Shown here in pieces: positions 33,605-45,099 of a stretch of 64,000 nucleotides of DNA. Where the stretch lies: positions 806,001 through 870,000 of the forward strand of contig JALJCO010003053.1 in assembly GCA_023101725.1 (NCBI GenBank). Reading direction: 5' to 3'. Source of the stretch: Atherinomorus stipes (Eukaryota > Chordata > Actinopteri > Atheriniformes > Atherinidae). A model generated the notes under the pieces. That model was not told where the DNA came from, searched no databases, and was given only the letters and a program-made list of their open reading frames with translations. The translations under genes and the position numbers were made by a program. Each line of letters opens with the position of its first letter. Position 1 is the stretch's first letter.

Positions 33605-34690
33605 TATATGAAGTAATAACATCACTTCCGGCTCTCAGCGAGTGCAGACGCGCTTTTCTCTGTTCCCTCCCTCCCTGCTTTCCCTGCAATCTTTGTCCTG
33701 TCAAATCTCAGAGCTTCTGTCTGTGTTTTTCTCCTGAACTTCAATTTTGAATCATGGATCTTGTCGGCTGGTCTCTTAACGCAACGGATAAGATTTTTTC
33801 TACCCAGAGACAAGGTGCGGGGGCGGCATCTTGTCCGGACGGTACGGTCCCAGCAGGTCACACTGAAGACCTGTACACTTTTGGATTTATGATAACTGGG
33901 TTCCTGCTGATTGGAGCTGTTAGGTACCTGGTTCATCGGGAAATTCTGAAGCTGATGGCAGCTGTTGGAAGGCTGCCGTCAGAGCTGTTACTCCAAGCCA
34001 TCAACACTCAGACTCAAACCTTGTGCACGTTGACTTGCGCGGATGCCCTGTGGGGCAAACTGGGGATTTTCAAACTGATTTTCATGGTACGATCATTTGA
34101 TAAATGAAGGCCATTGCATCTGGGGGAGCTTTCAGATATCAGGAAATGTTGCGGATAAATCAGCACAGCCACGTTCAGCCAAAACATTTGCAACATCTTG
34201 GTTCTTAAGACATGGGGTCCAGCCGGTACATGTCTGCTACATCTCCAAGGTAAAAGACCAGAACGCATGTCTGAATGCAAGCGTTGTAAAGGACAAAGTC
34301 TGCACTATTACCCCTTTCCAGCGCAAGTTTGAAAAGGGCTTATGTATGATCTTATGACACTCCAGTAGCTCTCTGCAGTGGAACATGGTTGTCACCTGCA
34401 GGTCCTCCTGTAGGGGATTGATAATTTTGTTTTCCAGCAAAGACCATGGAATGTTTATATGGGTTTCTGTGCAGATGCAACAGGTGACTGTGTTAGTGTA
34501 TCCATTTTTTTTTCTTTCTTCTCTTCACTCTTCTTTCTGTTCCACTCCTTTTTGTTTCTTTTCTTAACTTTTGTTTTCCTCTTGTCAGGACCAGCAATAT
34601 GATGTAAAATGCAGTTATAAACAAATATTCAATTAAATAAAAAGAAATAAAATGAATAAATTCAGAATATCAATTAATCTAGTTGAAAAA
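33605..34690 (+). mobile_element. Unclassified dispersed element containing a 117-codon ORF
   Basis: The 3' part (34387-34668) is present again inverted at 17283-17570, which shows it is repeated. The 5' part is a CpG- and CT-containing leader followed by the ORF. A pyrimidine-rich tract lies at 34503-34580. Class not determined; a LINE or SINE-like retroelement or a LARD is possible. Confidence 0.5.
33754..34107 (+). CDS. Uncharacterised 117-aa ORF with one predicted membrane segment
   Basis: The frame starts MDLVGWSLNATDKIFSTQRQ and has an Asn-glycosylation-type NAT near residue 9. A hydrophobic stretch, YTFGFMITGFLLIGAV (about residues 41-56), looks like a transmembrane helix, and an amphipathic region follows. 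Composition is even and free of simple repeats, unlike most open frames in this window. I do not recognise a domain. Its place inside a repeated element suggests it is transposon-encoded. The true C-terminus may be truncated, as the last ~15 residues change character. Confidence 0.4.
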   Translation: MDLVGWSLNATDKIFSTQRQGAGAASCPDGTVPAGHTEDLYTFGFMITGFLLIGAVRYLVHREILKLMAAVGRLPSELLLQAINTQTQTLCTLTCADALWGKLGIFKLIFMVRSFDK

Positions 34691-35049
34691 AAAAACTAGA
34701 TAATCTTCACTAGCTTGTTTGTTCTATTTTTTACTCAACCTGCTCTAAAGCTAGCTTTACAAGCTTACCTGCACAGTGGAGCACTACTCCTGTATTCTCC
34801 GTGCAAGGCAAATCTACACAGCGCATACAATAAAATTCAGCCACACAGTATATCGATGAGCAGAGAGTTACAGTAATTCATGGCTGCGTTGACATGGAAC
34901 ACTTCTGATCCAAATGCCAGTCAGAACAGTTGTGCGTCCATAAACATGTCAGCTGATCTGATCAGAAATAATCTGAAAGAATTTCAATCCAATTGAGAGG
35001 GGTAGTTTAAGCCTTTTCACAATCAGTTTAGCGGGGGAAAATGACCATG
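34691..35049. other. No gene recognised
   Basis: AT-rich; nothing stands out. Confidence 0.4.
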
Positions 35050-35766
35050 TACAGTGGGTATGGAAAGTATTCAGACCCCCTTAAACTTTTTACTCTTTGT
35101 TTCAGGGCAGCTATTTGCAGCACCAAAGGTTCCCAAGAGCACCATGGCCTCCATAGTCCTTAAATGGAAGAAGTTTGGGACGACCAGAACTCTTCCCAGA
35201 TCTGGTCATCCTGCCAAACTGAGCAATCATGGGAGAAGAGCCTTGGTGAGAGAGATAAAGAAAAACCCAAAGATCACTGTGGCTGAGCTCCAGAGATGCA
35301 GTGGGGAGATGGGAGAAAGTTCCACAAAGTCAACTATCACTGGAGGGCTGCTTCACCAGTCGGGGCTTTATGGCAGAGTGGCCCGATGGAAGCGTTTCCT
35401 CAGTGCAAGACATAAGCCCACATACAGTTTGCTAAAAAACACATGAAGGACTCCCAGACTGTGAGAAATAAAATTCTCTGATCTGATGAGACCAAGACTG
35501 AACTTTTTGGAGTTAATTCAAAGTGGTATGTGTGGAGAAAACCAGGCACTGCTCATCACCTGCCCAATACAATCCCAATAGTGGAACATGGTGGTAGCAA
35601 CATCATGCTATGGGGGTGTTTTTCAGCTGAAAGGACAGGACAACTGGTTGCAATTGAAGGAAAGATGAATGTGGCCAAGTACAGAGAGATCCTGGAAGAA
35701 AACCTCTTCCAGAGTGCTCAGGACCTAAGACTGGGCCGGAGGGTCACCTTCCAACAAGACAATGGC
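35050..35766 (+). pseudogene. Tc1 transposase pseudogene (5' part), with left TIR tip
   Basis: TA (35050-35051) is followed by cagtgggtatggaaagtatt, a Tc1 TIR. The plus frame holds the helix-turn-helix part (STMASIVLKWKKFGTTRTLP, then LVREIKKNPKITVAELQ). A different frame gives [10 protein letters not shown] with the first catalytic Asp and an in-frame stop just before it (35479), then [13 protein letters not shown] and FQQDN with the second Asp. The stretch between TIR and HTH is shortened. The gene is cut in mid-motif at about 35766 and a piece resumes at about 37052. The third catalytic region (NPIENLW) is missing. Confidence 0.88.
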
Positions 35767-37047
35767 CCTCATTTATAAAAAGATTGTAAGAAGAAAATCT
35801 GTGCGTAAGAACATTTACACAAAAAGACTGGATTTTTAAATTTTAAATGGGAATGTAAGAAAAGAAAAAAACTCAAGAGAGATCTGGAGATTTAAGAAGA
35901 AAATTTAAGTTAAGAGGGGATGGAGAAGAGCAGAAGAAAAAAAAAATATATATAAAAAAAAAGGAAAAGAGAAATAAAAAAAAAAGTATTAATAAAACAA
36001 CAAAAAAAAAAAACAAATTAAAAAAAAAAAAAAAAAAAAGAAAAAAGAAAAAAATAATTCAAAAAAAAAAAAAAAATGGGATTAAATTATTTATTTACTT
36101 TATTAAAAAAAAAAAATTAAAATAATAATTAATAATTTTAAGGAGAAGGGGATTGGTTTTTTTGATTGTTCCTTCACCCCGCTGGCAAGAAAAACAGACG
36201 GAAGGGGGGGGAGGTAGGTATATACGCGCGCGGGGGGGGGTGGGGGGGGGGGCTGCGGGGGGAGGAGGGAGGGGGGGGGTGGGGGGGGGTCCGGGGGGGG
36301 GGCGGGGGGGAGGAAGGCTGCTTTAAAATCTGAAAAAATCTACAACACTCCTTGCCTAGGGAAGGGTGCAAATCGGTTGGGAGCGGGGGAGAAAATTTAA
36401 TGGAGGAGGAGGAGAGGAGGGGGGGGGAGCGGAGCCCCCACCGGGGGGGAGGAAGGAGGGGGGGGGGGAAAGGGAAATTTAAAATATAATAAAAATTATA
36501 TAAAGTTGTGAGAGTTCTGAAAGAGAGTGTCTTTTAACATAATAAAAGAAATTTATTTTTTTTCCTGCCCGTTAGGTAGGGTCTGATCTGTGTCACCACT
36601 CACGTGATAGGAGAGAAAGGGGGGGGGGGGGGGGGGTGGGGTGGGGGGAAAAATTTGGGGGAGATTTTTAATATAGAATTTTTTAATAATGAAACAGAGG
36701 AAAAAGGATGGTGCATTGGAAGGGGTGAGATTAAAATTAAAAACTAAAAAAACTAAAAAGAAATACATAAGGGCTAGATAGATTAGATTAATATTTATCC
36801 GGGTAGGTGATCGGTGGGGGGGGACGATCGTGCGGTATGTTGGTGTCTGACTTTGATTTGATTTCATAACCCATCTCATTATTTATTCTCTCACATCAGG
36901 AAAATGAAATTCCCTCATACCATATTCTTCAATCTCCTCTCCACTCTCTCTCCCGGTAGGCCTCATTTAAGATGTAAGAGGTACGGGGGAATAATTAAAA
37001 TATTGATTAAACTTTTTCGGGGGGAGGGAAAATTCCGCATTACAATG
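35767..37047. other. Low-complexity insertion into the Tc1 copy, possibly poor consensus
   Basis: Starts gccctcatttataaaa, resembling the tips of the element at 45311-46193, then becomes A-rich (35930-36130) and G-rich (36200-36480, 36610-36660, many runs of 8 or more G). acaatgg occurs at both edges (about 35759 and 37042) and could be a TSD. All open frames here are homopolymer artefacts. Confidence 0.55.
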
Positions 37048-37170
37048 GATGTTTGACCCTAAGCACACTGCTAAAATAACAAAAAAGTGGCTTCAGCAGG
37101 AACAAGGGCCAGGGTGGTGACCCCAAATGGCAACAGCGAGGAGTTTGACATCCTGGCTGGATGCAGCGTG
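37048..37170 (+). pseudogene. Tc1 remnant fused to a LINE RT fragment
   Basis: gaccctaagcacactgctaa (from about 37056) is the continuation of the Tc1 second-Asp motif (DPKHTAKITKKWLQ). From about 37097 the sequence becomes GTRARVVTPNGNSEEFDILAG, a segment of an RTE/L1-type LINE reverse transcriptase just before its motif B. The junction therefore joins two unrelated transposons. Confidence 0.65.
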
Positions 37171-37270
37171 TGCTGTCTCTGCGCATGCTTGAACCATGTG
37201 GGGGTACAGTACTGCTACTGTATCACATGCTTTTGTTACAGCACATATCTCATTGTGCAAAATTTGAATG

Positions 37271-37470
37271 TTATGTCAGGGTTCTCCAGTCTGGTCCTAC
37301 GAGGGCCGCAGTCCAGCAGGTTTTCAATGCGTCCCTGCTCAAACACAACTGGCTAAAATTAATGATTTATTGTCTTGAACATCATAGGCTATTGGATCCA
37401 TTTAATTTGAGTCAGTTGTGTTTGAGCAGGGACACATTGAAACCGACTGCATTGGGGAACCCTGTTATGT
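37271..37470. mobile_element. Palindromic MITE (hAT-like) with 6-bp direct repeats
   Basis: Tips cagggttctccagtctgg (37277) and its inverted partner ending attggggaaccctg (37464). The inner part is also inverted (tttcaatgcgtccctgctca versus tgagcagggacacattgaaa). ttatgt at 37271-37276 and 37465-37470 flanks it exactly. hAT elements usually make 8 bp, so the superfamily is not secure. Confidence 0.8.
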
Positions 37471-37504
37471 GAGCAGCATTTGATTTCTGCAAGATCTATA
37501 TTTC

Positions 37505-37905
37505 ACTCACCAGGAAGTGTTATGAATCCATCCATAAGGCTGCTGTGGAGAGGTTTGTAGACTGGTGTGACAGCCACAAGCTCCACATCAACACCAGTAA
37601 AACTGTCAAGATGCTACTGGATCCCAGATCAGCTAGTGACCAGAGCTCTCTTACCATTCACAATAGTATCATTAAACAGGTGACTTCATACAAATACCTT
37701 GGTGTTTAAATTGATAGTGACCTGAGCTGGCAGACACAGGTTGCCACCGTGTGTGCCAGGATCCATCAGCGCCTCCATTTTTTGCGGACACTCCGCTTGT
37801 TTGGGGTCTCCAAAAATATAATGTTGATTTTCTATAGAGCTACGATAGAGTCCATCTTGCGGTACTGCATCACCTGCTGGTTTGAGAATCTGAAACTCAA
37901 ATGAA
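37505..37905 (+). pseudogene. LINE reverse-transcriptase C-terminal fragment
   Basis: The plus frame gives AAVERFVDWCDSHKLHINTS, then VTSYKYLGV, a stop, IDSDLSWQTQVATVCARIHQ, RLHFLRTLRLFGVSKNIML and YCITCWFENL. This is the region downstream of FADD in L2/CR1-like LINEs. It is interrupted by at least one stop and truncated at both ends. Confidence 0.8.
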
Positions 37906-38720
37906 CAACCTCATATAAAATATGATATATAAAATAAAACATCTTGTAACCAACCAGGAAGTCATGTTGTTGTCAAACTTTGGGTCAAAATGACTTCAGG
38001 AAGTGTGTTCGATTCTCTCACGGGGGAGAGAGAAAATGGCGAAGCGCACGTATTTGAAGCAGTATAGGCGGCAGATGTTAGAAGAAAGTTTGTGTAAAAG
38101 CTGATCGATGACAGACATTAATGGCAGCCAGTGAGTTAATCACGTGATTGGGACGGTGCGGGATAAAGAAGTTAGCAGGAGCAGACAGGAGTGGGAACCA
38201 ATCAAAGACAAAGACAAATAAAGTTGGACAGGTGCCGCTGTTTTTGCAGTTTTCTTTTCATGAGCCTTCAATGGAACGCAATTTTAAAAAAAAATGTAAA
38301 AATACATGGCACAGAAGTGGACGGTGCCTCTGACCACTTTTTCCTACTGGAATGGGGAGAGCAGACATCTGCGGATAAACCAATATAGTAAAAAATATTC
38401 TACAACCAGACCGAAGGAGCGGACGTGTCCTTTTATTGAGAGCCTGAAAATGTCTCTGTCTGTTCACGAGGGATTTACTCCAGTGAGTAAACAATCTGAG
38501 TATCTTTGCACAAGTAAATCAAGCTTTAAAATAATGCATTTATTAGAAATGTTATTGTCTTTTCTTATATACTGTATATTGAAATGTTTTCATTGTATTG
38601 TTTGGTTTGTACTCTTTTTTTTTCTTTTTCTTTTTGCTGTTCTGAATTTGAATAAAAAAAAAAAATCAGCAGTGTTTTTATTCAACCCTTTTTCTAATTA
38701 TTTCCAATTCAAATAAATGA
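37906..38720. other. Unassigned, repeat-like
   Basis: Contains acgtgattgggacggtgcgg and several overlapping open frames on both strands (up to 136 codons) with no recognised domain. Could be a transposon body. Confidence 0.35.
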
Positions 38721-39565
38721 GCATTGACAAAATGGCAAAATAACTATTCAGGGATTGATTGCCACATAAATAAATGACATAGTTAATGCTGGGAGACAAG
38801 CACTGTCTTGTGCTCTACTTTGCTTTACTTTATTTTCTTTTCACATTATGTGTCTGGATTATTATGCCTAAATTTAACCCCAAATTTGCCAAAGTTATGT
38901 CACCATGTTGTGTAGGTGAAGGATGTGTAGGTATCTTTTATCTGGAATTTGGAGGTGAAGGCAGGACACTCATCAAGATCAATGAAAGTGCACAGAAAGT
39001 GCAGTTCACTCACCACTGGAAATCCGTTATAATGTTTTGGCATATCAGTTGGACTATATGATATTCTGAGCTCTGCACTACCTGGTCGGATGCTGCTGCA
39101 CACATGGCTATGGAATGGCCTCATTTCCAAATCTTCACTTTAGTATCTTTCCATGGGGGAAACAAGGTAACATTTTTAAAAGCAATTCCATCTGTTGTGA
39201 CATGTAAATATATTACAGGAACATGATAGACATTTTCTGATGCATTTTGTTACCCATTTCCTCACTGTAGCAAACTATTTGTATATGTCATTAAATCTTT
39301 ATATGAAAAGTCCTTTGTTTACACCTCTTTTCCACATTTTCTTATTTTGGCTTAGACTGAAGTATTGCAACATGACTAAATCACTTTGTCTTGTAGAAAA
39401 ATTGAAGATTTACTCTTTTGTGTTTAATTTAAAAAAAAAGTGACATATAGTGGTTCTACATGCTGGATTTTCTATCTTTTCCCCCTTATTATGTCAAAAC
39501 AATTTTACCACTTATGCCTCCTTTCATATCAATTTAAGTTGAATGATCTATTTGCCATCGATGTT

Positions 39566-39597
<32 letters not shown>

Positions 39598-40580
39598 TTG
39601 CCCATTTGAGTTTATTCAGCATATGCTGAACGTACTTGTTCAATAAAGTAGAAGCAAAACCTTGGACTACAGCACTTAAGTAGTTCACAACCAGTGCTTT
39701 AAAATGAGATGGAAGAGTAACAAGACCAGTTTAGCTCTGCATAGGAGTGAGTTTACTTAAGGAGAGTGATGTGACCATCACTGGAACAAATTGTGTTGCT
39801 ATGTAATTCTGGTTTGTGACAGCATCCCAGAGCAATTTGAACAATTTATAAGACCTCTAAGACAAACCCCATCTTGTGGTGAAAGACTCAATTACATTAA
39901 CCTCATTATTGGGCCTCACTTGTGTAACAAACTGCACCAGCAGTCTGAATAATCTCATTGTTGGTTCTGTTTCTTTAATTCATTTTTTTCTGGATAAATT
40001 GTAAATATCTAGTTAAAAAAGTAAGCACTCTCACTGCTGATTTTCTATCAACCTTTTCTGCAAAAACTTCACACCTACATTGCTAAGAGTCGATTAAAAG
40101 TTTATGTTTTCATGTTTGAAGTTTTAAAGTTGCATTGTGATTAGTTTTAGTTAAGCTGAGAAATGTTTTTGAAAGAGGTAATACAGAGAAGGTGATAATT
40201 ACTTTTACTGATTTCACCAAACAGATGCTAAATTATGAGGTAATAAAAGATGGACTAGCTTTATGTTGTCACCAAAGTTTTACTCTTTTTTTCCCCCCTG
40301 AAGAGCTGATGACTTGTTTTGCTTTAAAGTTGGCCTGTGTATTCAAGGTCCACAAAACCAAAAATCCTTTTATTTATGTCTCTGCCTTTTTCCCCTGTCA
40401 CCTTCAGTATCTGTGTAATCATATAATAGGTTACCGTAAATTATTTCTGCACTAGTTGTTTGAACCATAGCATTAGTTCTGAAATTTATCTGTTTTCTTT
40501 GGCTATTCCTGGACAACTTCTTTTCTTTTTTGATAACTAAAACTGATAGGAAGACTATTCAGTCACATATTGGAGTTTTG
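38721..40580. other. No gene; (CA)n microsatellite at about 39567-39592
   Basis: AT-rich, mostly single-copy-looking. No transposon ends seen. Confidence 0.4.
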
Positions 40581-40589
40581 TTTGTGTTG

Positions 40590-40965
40590 TGATTGGCTGT
40601 GTCAGAGGTTAAAAGCTCGCAGAAGGGAATTCTAGTCAGCATCTTGACGGCCTTTTAGTACCTGTGCCTCCATCAGTGTCTCTTTCCACATTAGTATTCA
40701 GGTCCACTACCCCAACCCCGTCTCATTCCATTCACCCCTCGATTTATTTTCATACTATGGGGGTATGATAGCTATTTAATAATTCATATTTTGAGTGTAT
40801 ACCCATGCACTGAGAAATTCTGATTCATCCTCCTGAGTAGCCCACCCTTTTGCATCATTTAAGTCTCCAAGTTTGAGCTGTGGCGTATTCATTCAGTTTG
40901 TGCAATGCACTTGGAGTACAACTGTCAAATATTTTTTTGCTCAAGAGAGACGTTTGTGTGGGTAC
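40590..40965. other. Possible conserved non-coding element
   Basis: Complex balanced sequence with gtgattggctgtgtcagagg (CCAAT-box core inverted) and atagctatttaataattcat. Texture only. Confidence 0.28.
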
Positions 40966-41280
40966 TTTTTTTTTTAAAGCCAATGTGCTGACTAAGCAAT
41001 ACCACACGTAGATAAACTTCTGTTCAGATTCTCAAGAGCAGTGGAGTGGTGCTGTCAGCACAAGAAACATAGAGCAAAACATTGCTGTCATGTGATTGAG
41101 GTCAATTTTAAATGACTGCTTACTTGCTTACATCTGTTCTCCAGATTTATAAAAAGCCATGGTTTCAGTTTTAGAAGTTTTGCAGTTTGCACAAAGATTC
41201 TTTTAATCCATCCATCTTTGTTTTCCAAGTTTTGTTTTGTCTATACTTTTGTGCATGTTTGTCTTGGTAAACATGCATGT

Positions 41281-44200
41281 CTTTTAAACAACCCAGTCTC
41301 ACTCCAAAACGTGACAGTCCTACGTTGGTCCACAGCACAATACATACCTATTCACAATTTGGCCTCTGAAAATGTAGACTTACTACGTTTGATTTTCCCA
41401 TTCATTTCTGTAGGTCACATGACTGCAGAGTTTCTCCCAAGAGAACATGGCGGATATCCCTTCAATTTCGGGTGGAAATTGTCATATTTTAAGAGAGATT
41501 GCGACTCTACCATTGTTTTGATCCCTTTTATAGCGAGAAATATACACTTTATTTTCAAATTATCCATTCATTTTATGTATACAATCCATAGTTTTTTCAT
41601 TTCGACGGACATTTTGTCCGGTCTCTCAACAAAATTGTAGTGTACCTGGATTATAATGATGTTTCAACACTTATTTCTGGTCCAGGCACGTCGGAAATTA
41701 GATCAATATAGTCAATAGCGAACCCAGTTGTCTGCACGACATTCCTGTTTCTGGAACAAATAAAAGCACAAGTTACGTTTTTGTGACATAAAGTTTTTTG
41801 TAATATCTCCATTGTAATTTCACCAATCAAATTGTGGTAGACTATTAAAGTTTTGATCTTCTCTGTTATCTTGCGTGGGTGTGTGTGTGTGTGTTGTTTC
41901 GCCATCCATAAGTAAACAGTTGAGCACATCCCTAACTGGGTGCTGGATAAAGTGGAACATGAGTTACAGAGCAGAGACCCACACACCAGAAATAGCTCCT
42001 AAAGAGTTCTTAATGGGTGACGCGTCGTTTTGGGAGGGCGAATATCTTTATTTTAATTCGCTATCCACACTTCAATTTTAGTCGAAGGGAATCCCGGAAG
42101 TTACGTATGTGGGATTGCAACATCATTCCCGTTTCCAGGCCTATTTCGACATCATAATCAGCAAGACATTTTTATGACACATTTGGTTTTACATGAAAGT
42201 CTGCTTCAGCCTCCCTGGAAGTCTTTTTATTTTCTTTAATAAGAATACAAAGGATTTTTTATTGCCATCGCACGTATCCAATCAGCACGTCTGACGGCTA
42301 TCTCTGTCCTCTTCTCATTGGCTGCGGTGATGTGGAAGAAGTGGCGGAACGTTTGTCCAGAATGTCATAAATAAACCGATGCATTTACTTTTTCTCAGCA
42401 CTGATCATTTAGTTATTGTCATTGATCATTGGACGGTACAACATGCTTGGAATATGACGTAAGAATAGTATTTTACAATTCCATATGCAACTGCAAAGCA
42501 AGAAATGCTCACCCACACACACATTCCAATCCTCTTTGGACCTGTCCGCCGTAGAATAGTGTGCATTCCATTCCAACGTGAGCCCCACCGTCGCGTGGCA
42601 TTTGGGGTTTTATAGGCTGTGATTGTGTCTATTTTCATGTTTATTTCAGGAATTTGCAGGAGATTCTGTATGTGTGTAGATCAAATTTTCAACTCCGTCA
42701 GCATAAGGTTTTACTGGTCTTTATAGACTTTATAGACTGAATCGCTCATTAAATCCTGCTTCATTTGGGTCAAACTGGACAAAATGCATTGCATTAAAAC
42801 CCCAGTGGAGCATTATCTCATAAGGCAAATTTTATAGCTTTATAGCTATAAAGGCCAAATGCAATGCATTTTGTCCAGTTAGGTCCAAATGAAGCAGGAT
42901 TTAATGAGGGATTCAGTCTATAAAGACCAGTATAACCTTATGCTGATAACATTTTATAGACGGAGTTGAAAATTTGATCTAGACACATACAAAATCTCCT
43001 GCAAATTCCTGAAATAAACATGAAAATAGACACAATCACAGCCTATAAAACCCCAAATGCCACGCGACGGTGGGGCTCACGTTGGAATGGAATGCACCCC
43101 ATTCTACGGCGGACAGGTCCAAAGAGGATTGGAATGTGTGTGGGGGTGAGCATTTCTTGCTTTGCAGTTACATATGGAATTGTAAAATACTATTCTTACA
43201 TCCTATTCCAAGCATGTTGTACAGTCCAATGATCAATGACAATAACTAAATGATCAGTGCTGAGAAAAAGTAAATGTATCGGTTTATTTATGACATTCTG
43301 GACAAACGTTCCGCCACTACTTCCACGTCACCGCAGCCAATAAGAAGAGGACAGAGATAGCCGTCAGACGTGCTGATTGGATACGTGCGATGGCAATAAA
43401 AATCCTTTGTATTCTTATTAAAGAAAATAAAAAGACTTCCAGGGGAGGCTGAAGCAGACTTTCATGTAAAACCAAATGTGTCATAAAAATGTCTTGCTGA
43501 TTATGATGTCGAAACAGGCCTGGAAACGGGAATGACGTTGCAATCCCACATACGTAACTTCCAGGATTCCCTTCGACTAAAATTGAGGTGTGGATAGTGA
43601 ATTAAAATAAAGATATTCGCACTCCCAAAACGACACGTTACCCATTAAAAACTCTTTAGGAGCTATTTCTGGTGTGTGGGTCTCTGCTCTGTAACTCATG
43701 TTCCACTTTATCCAGCACCCAGTTAGGGATGTGCTCAACTGTTTACTTATGGATGGCGAAACAACACACACACACACACCCACGCAAGATAACAGAGAAG
43801 ATCAAAACTTTAATAGTCTACCACAATTTAATTGGTGAAATTACAATGGAGATATTACAAAAAACTTTATGTCACAAAAACGTAACTTGTGCTTTTATTT
43901 GTTCCAGAAACAGGAATGTCGTGTAGACAACTGGGTTCGCTATTGACTATATTGATCTAATTTCCGACGTGCCTGGACCAGAAATAAGTGTTGAAACATC
44001 ATTATCATCCACGTACACTACAATTTTGTTGAGAGACCGGACAAAATGTCTGTCGAAACGAAAAAACTATGGATTGTATACATAAAATGAATGGATAATT
44101 TGAAAATAAAGTGTATATTTCTCGCGATAAAAGGGATCAAAACAATGGTAGAGTCGCAATCTCTCTTAAAATATGACAATTTCCACCCGAAATTGAAGGG

Positions 44201-44377
44201 ATATCCGCCATGTTCTCTTGGGAGAAACTCTGCAGTCATGTGACCTACAGAAATGAATGGGAAAATCAAACGTAGTAAGTCTACATTTTCAGAGGCCAAA
44301 TTGTGAATAGGTATGTATTGTGCTGTGGACCAACGTAGGACAGTCACGTTTTGGAGTGAGACTGGGTTGCTTTTCAA
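41281..44377. mobile_element. Giant foldback element: 3,081-bp palindrome with about 1.5-kb arms
   Basis: Left arm 41289-42795 and right arm 42858-44369 are inverted copies, about 97% identical judged from the parallel reading frames and text, around a loop of about 62 bp. Tips are caacccagtctcactcc and ggagtgagactgggttg. The flanks cttttaaa (41281-41288) and cttttcaa (44370-44377) are an 8-bp TSD with one mismatch. Paired open frames (for example 41875-42081 plus and 43783-43577 minus) are the same sequence seen twice. No transposase is encoded; these frames have no domain I recognise. It could be a hAT- or MULE-type foldback. Confidence 0.9.
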
Positions 44378-44908
44378 TTGACCAACAAAAACTTTTTGTG
44401 AGTTTTGTGAGTTGTGCTTTTTAATGTAGTGAATGAATAAATACAGTAATCTTTTGCAGAATGCTGGCACTGTTCATTTACTCTGCAAATTTACAGTAAT
44501 CCTGAACACGTTGCTGTTTGGCTGTTTGGGCTTTGCTCTTTACATTACATCCTTTTTAAGTCCTATTTGTCAAAGGGAAAAAATAAGTATAGTTTAAGAC
44601 AAACCAAAATAAATGGGTGGGTTCAGAAATGCACTGAACTACAAGCCACAGAGGAAGATGTGGCCTACACTAGCCACATACAAACAGCTCGCCTTTGCCT
44701 TGGAAATAAATGCTTCCATAGGGAAACAAAATGGTAGTGACACTGTCACAATAAAAAGAGATGAAAATGGTGGTGAGTCCTTGACTGAAATAAAAAACTA
44801 TCCAAAAATGGATGCAAGTTTGAAATGACATTGTCCTTGTTTAACTCTGTAGAAAATGTATTAAGATGTGTTAAGAGCTATGATGACAAGGAACACAAAA
44901 GGAATACA
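44378..44908. other. No gene recognised
   Basis: A 71-codon frame at 44613-44828 has no recognised similarity. Confidence 0.4.
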
Positions 44909-44943
44909 ATTTTAATTAGGGATGCACCATCCCTAATTTTAAT
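44909..44943. mobile_element. hAT vestige: 19 bp between perfect 8-bp TSDs
   Basis: attttaat (44909-44916), tagggatgcaccatcccta (44917-44935), attttaat (44936-44943). The core is the first 12 bp of a TAGGGATGCACC hAT tip joined to the last 7 bp of the inverted tip. Everything internal is gone. Confidence 0.8.
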
Positions 44944-45099
44944 GTTTTAAAATGTATAACTCTAAAACTGCAGTTTTCTCTATTTCAAACATGTAACATG
45001 TAATACACTATTTATGTTTTTGTATTTGTATTAGAAATAACACTTTTGAGCATGGTGTCATTTGTATTCATCCATCTATTTTATTCCATTTATTTGCAG

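Noticed and set aside
36174..36879. Pro-rich open frames on the minus strand
   Set aside because: Translations of poly-G runs in a low-complexity block.
41218..44470. Pairs of identical proteins on opposite strands
   Set aside because: They are the two arms of one palindrome, not duplicated genes; no domain recognised.
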